Source: JBCCRV01 sp047619315
Lineage (GTDB): Bacteria; Myxococcota_A; Polyangia; Polyangiales; Houyiibacteriaceae
Length of the DNA: 6,278 nt
Assembly (NCBI GenBank): GCA_047619315.1
Contig: JBLHKB010000422.1
Coordinates: forward strand, 1 to 6,278
Reading direction: 5' to 3'
A program made the translations under genes and the position numbers. The notes below the pieces were generated by a model. That model had not been told where the DNA came from. It ran no database searches and saw only the letters and a program-made list of their open reading frames with translations. Positions 5,716 through 6,278 of the stretch are shown one piece after another. Each line of letters opens with the position of its first letter. Positions within the stretch are counted from its first letter, which is position 1.

Positions 5716-5742
5716 AACGCGTGGGCTCGGACAAACGCGTGG
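5716..5742. repeat. Pair of 9-bp direct repeats upstream of the thioredoxin gene
   Basis: AACGCGTGG occurs at 5716-5724 and 5734-5742, 18 bp apart from start to start, each containing the palindromic core ACGCGT. They lie 35-61 bp upstream of the ATG at 5681, where a promoter for the thioredoxin-pyrophosphatase operon would be expected. Same-face spacing would suit a regulator binding as a tandem pair, but no such regulator is identified. Confidence 0.35.
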
Positions 5743-5779
5743 ACGCGACCCGCCGGCAGGCGGGGCGTCATCCAAACGC

Positions 5780-5816
5780 AGCCCGCCTTTACCGTTCAAC
5801 GCGCCCAAGGCGGGCT
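5780..5816 (-). terminator. Hairpin at the end of the TSP3/MYXO-CTERM gene
   Basis: AGCCCGCCTT (5780-5789) and AAGGCGGGCT (5807-5816) form a perfect 10-bp stem with a 17-nt loop. The stem begins on the last base of the gene's TGA stop (5818-5816). Downstream on the minus strand comes GCGTTTGG, with only a short T stretch, so it is an imperfect intrinsic terminator. It separates the surface-protein gene from the thioredoxin gene. Confidence 0.5.
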
Positions 5817-6278
5817 CAGCGTCGGCGACGCCATCCGACGAGCGAGAGCCCGAGCAGCATCCACCAAGATGCTCCGCTGGTGCCAGGAGAGGCCGAACAG
5901 AACGCCCCGCCGGAGAGGCCGCCGCCGGTGGTCGTTGGCGGCGTTTCGCTTGGGTCCAGATAGTCCGGTGTTCCGTTACCATCGCTGTCGATGGCGTCCA
6001 CGGGGTCGCCGTCCCCATCGGGGTCTGCCATCTCATCGTCCGTCGGGGTGCCGTCACCGTCGTCGTCTGGGTCCAGATAGTCCGGCGTTCCATTGCCATC
6101 GGTGTCCTGAGCGTCGCTCACGTCGCCGTCGGCATTGGGGTCAGGGTTCTCGAACGGAGTCAGCACCCCGTCCCCATCGTCGTCCGTGTCGAGGTAGTCC
6201 GGCGTTCCGTTTTCGTCGGTGTCCTGAGCATCGCGTACGTCGCCGTCGCCGTCGGGGTCCGGATTCTCAAGTCGCGTG
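5816..6278 (-). CDS. TSP3-repeat protein with MYXO-CTERM tail (C-terminal part)
   Basis: The frame is open to the right edge, so the N-terminus lies outside the window; 153 residues are visible. A methionine-like GTG at 6166 is internal to a repeat and not a start. The visible part consists of 39-residue repeats (GTPDYLDxDDDGDG ... DxxDxQDTDGN type) rich in Asp and Gly, a short Thr/Pro/Gly linker (ETPPTTTGGG), and a terminal sorting signal: Cys (codon 5899-5897), a Ser/Gly/Pro spacer, the hydrophobic WWMLLGLSLVGW and a final RRRR. That tripartite tail is the MYXO-CTERM signal recognised by myxosortases in Myxococcota, so the mature protein should be exported and anchored at the cell surface, probably through the Cys. 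TSP3 repeats imply calcium binding. The ligand or role is unknown. Confidence 0.88.
   Translation of the reverse strand, partial: TRLENPDPDGDGDVRDAQDTDENGTPDYLDTDDDGDGVLTPFENPDPNADGDVSDAQDTDGNGTPDYLDPDDDGDGTPTDDEMADPDGDGDPVDAIDSDGNGTPDYLDPSETPPTTTGGGLSGGAFCSASPGTSGASWWMLLGLSLVGWRRRR
5961..6278. repeat. 117-bp tandem repeats encoding 39-residue TSP3 units
   Basis: The block beginning TAGTCCGG(T/C)GTTCC recurs at 5961, 6078 and 6195, an exact 117-bp period; the third copy is cut by the window edge. Copies 2 and 3 are closer to each other (shared GTGTCCTGAGC and ACGTCGCCGTCG segments) than to copy 1, which has drifted most and lies next to the linker. The array probably continues beyond the window. 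Confidence 0.85.

Noticed and set aside
5682..5771. A 30-residue extension of the thioredoxin from the ATG at 5771
   Set aside because: The extra residues are Arg/His-rich and unlike thioredoxin N-termini, and the start would leave almost no room for a promoter after the hairpin at 5780-5816.
5961..6278. Regular repeats that might suggest a CRISPR array
   Set aside because: The repeats are contiguous 117-bp coding units in an open frame with no unique spacers; they encode TSP3 motifs.

Overview
The window is a GC-rich stretch from a Gram-negative bacterium, most likely a member of the Myxococcota (myxobacteria and relatives). The main clue is a pair of MYXO-CTERM-type surface-sorting tails (Cys, small Gly/Ser-rich spacer, hydrophobic segment, Arg cluster), together with Asp-rich thrombospondin type 3 (TSP3) repeats and an outer-membrane OmpA-family protein. 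No mobile element, CRISPR array, tRNA or rRNA was recognised. Every gene I accept lies on the minus strand, so transcription runs from the right edge to the left edge.

Layout in transcription order (right to left). (1) 6278-5816: the C-terminal part of a secreted TSP3-repeat protein built from 39-residue repeats and ending in a MYXO-CTERM tail. A hairpin that could be a terminator overlaps its stop codon. (2) 5681-5310: a small thioredoxin with a CAPC active site, followed after 4 bp (or with a 23-bp overlap, depending on the start) by (3) 5305-4898: a short, divergent family I inorganic pyrophosphatase. (4) 4844-1920: a 974-residue envelope protein that reads as two complete proteins joined in frame. 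The first half is signal peptide, TSP3 array and MYXO-CTERM tail; the second half is another signal-peptide-like segment, beta-barrel, second TSP3 array, OmpA peptidoglycan-binding domain and Pro-rich tail. (5) 1843-890: a UbiA/MenA-like membrane prenyltransferase with a strong ribosome binding site and a perfect 16-bp palindrome just upstream. (6) 881-153: a 242-residue protein I do not recognise, 8 bp after the prenyltransferase stop and so probably co-translated with it. (7) 152-1: non-coding sequence with two clear hairpins.

Functionally the window mixes cell-envelope proteins (Ca2+-binding-type TSP3 repeats, peptidoglycan tether, sorting tails) with housekeeping enzymes (disulfide exchange, pyrophosphate hydrolysis, quinone-type prenylation). 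I see no defence or mobile system. The most unusual object is the in-frame fusion in the 974-residue protein, where the Arg cluster ending the sorting tail also looks like the n-region of a second Sec signal peptide. The strong long plus-strand open frames are antisense shadows of the Asp/Gly-rich repeats.
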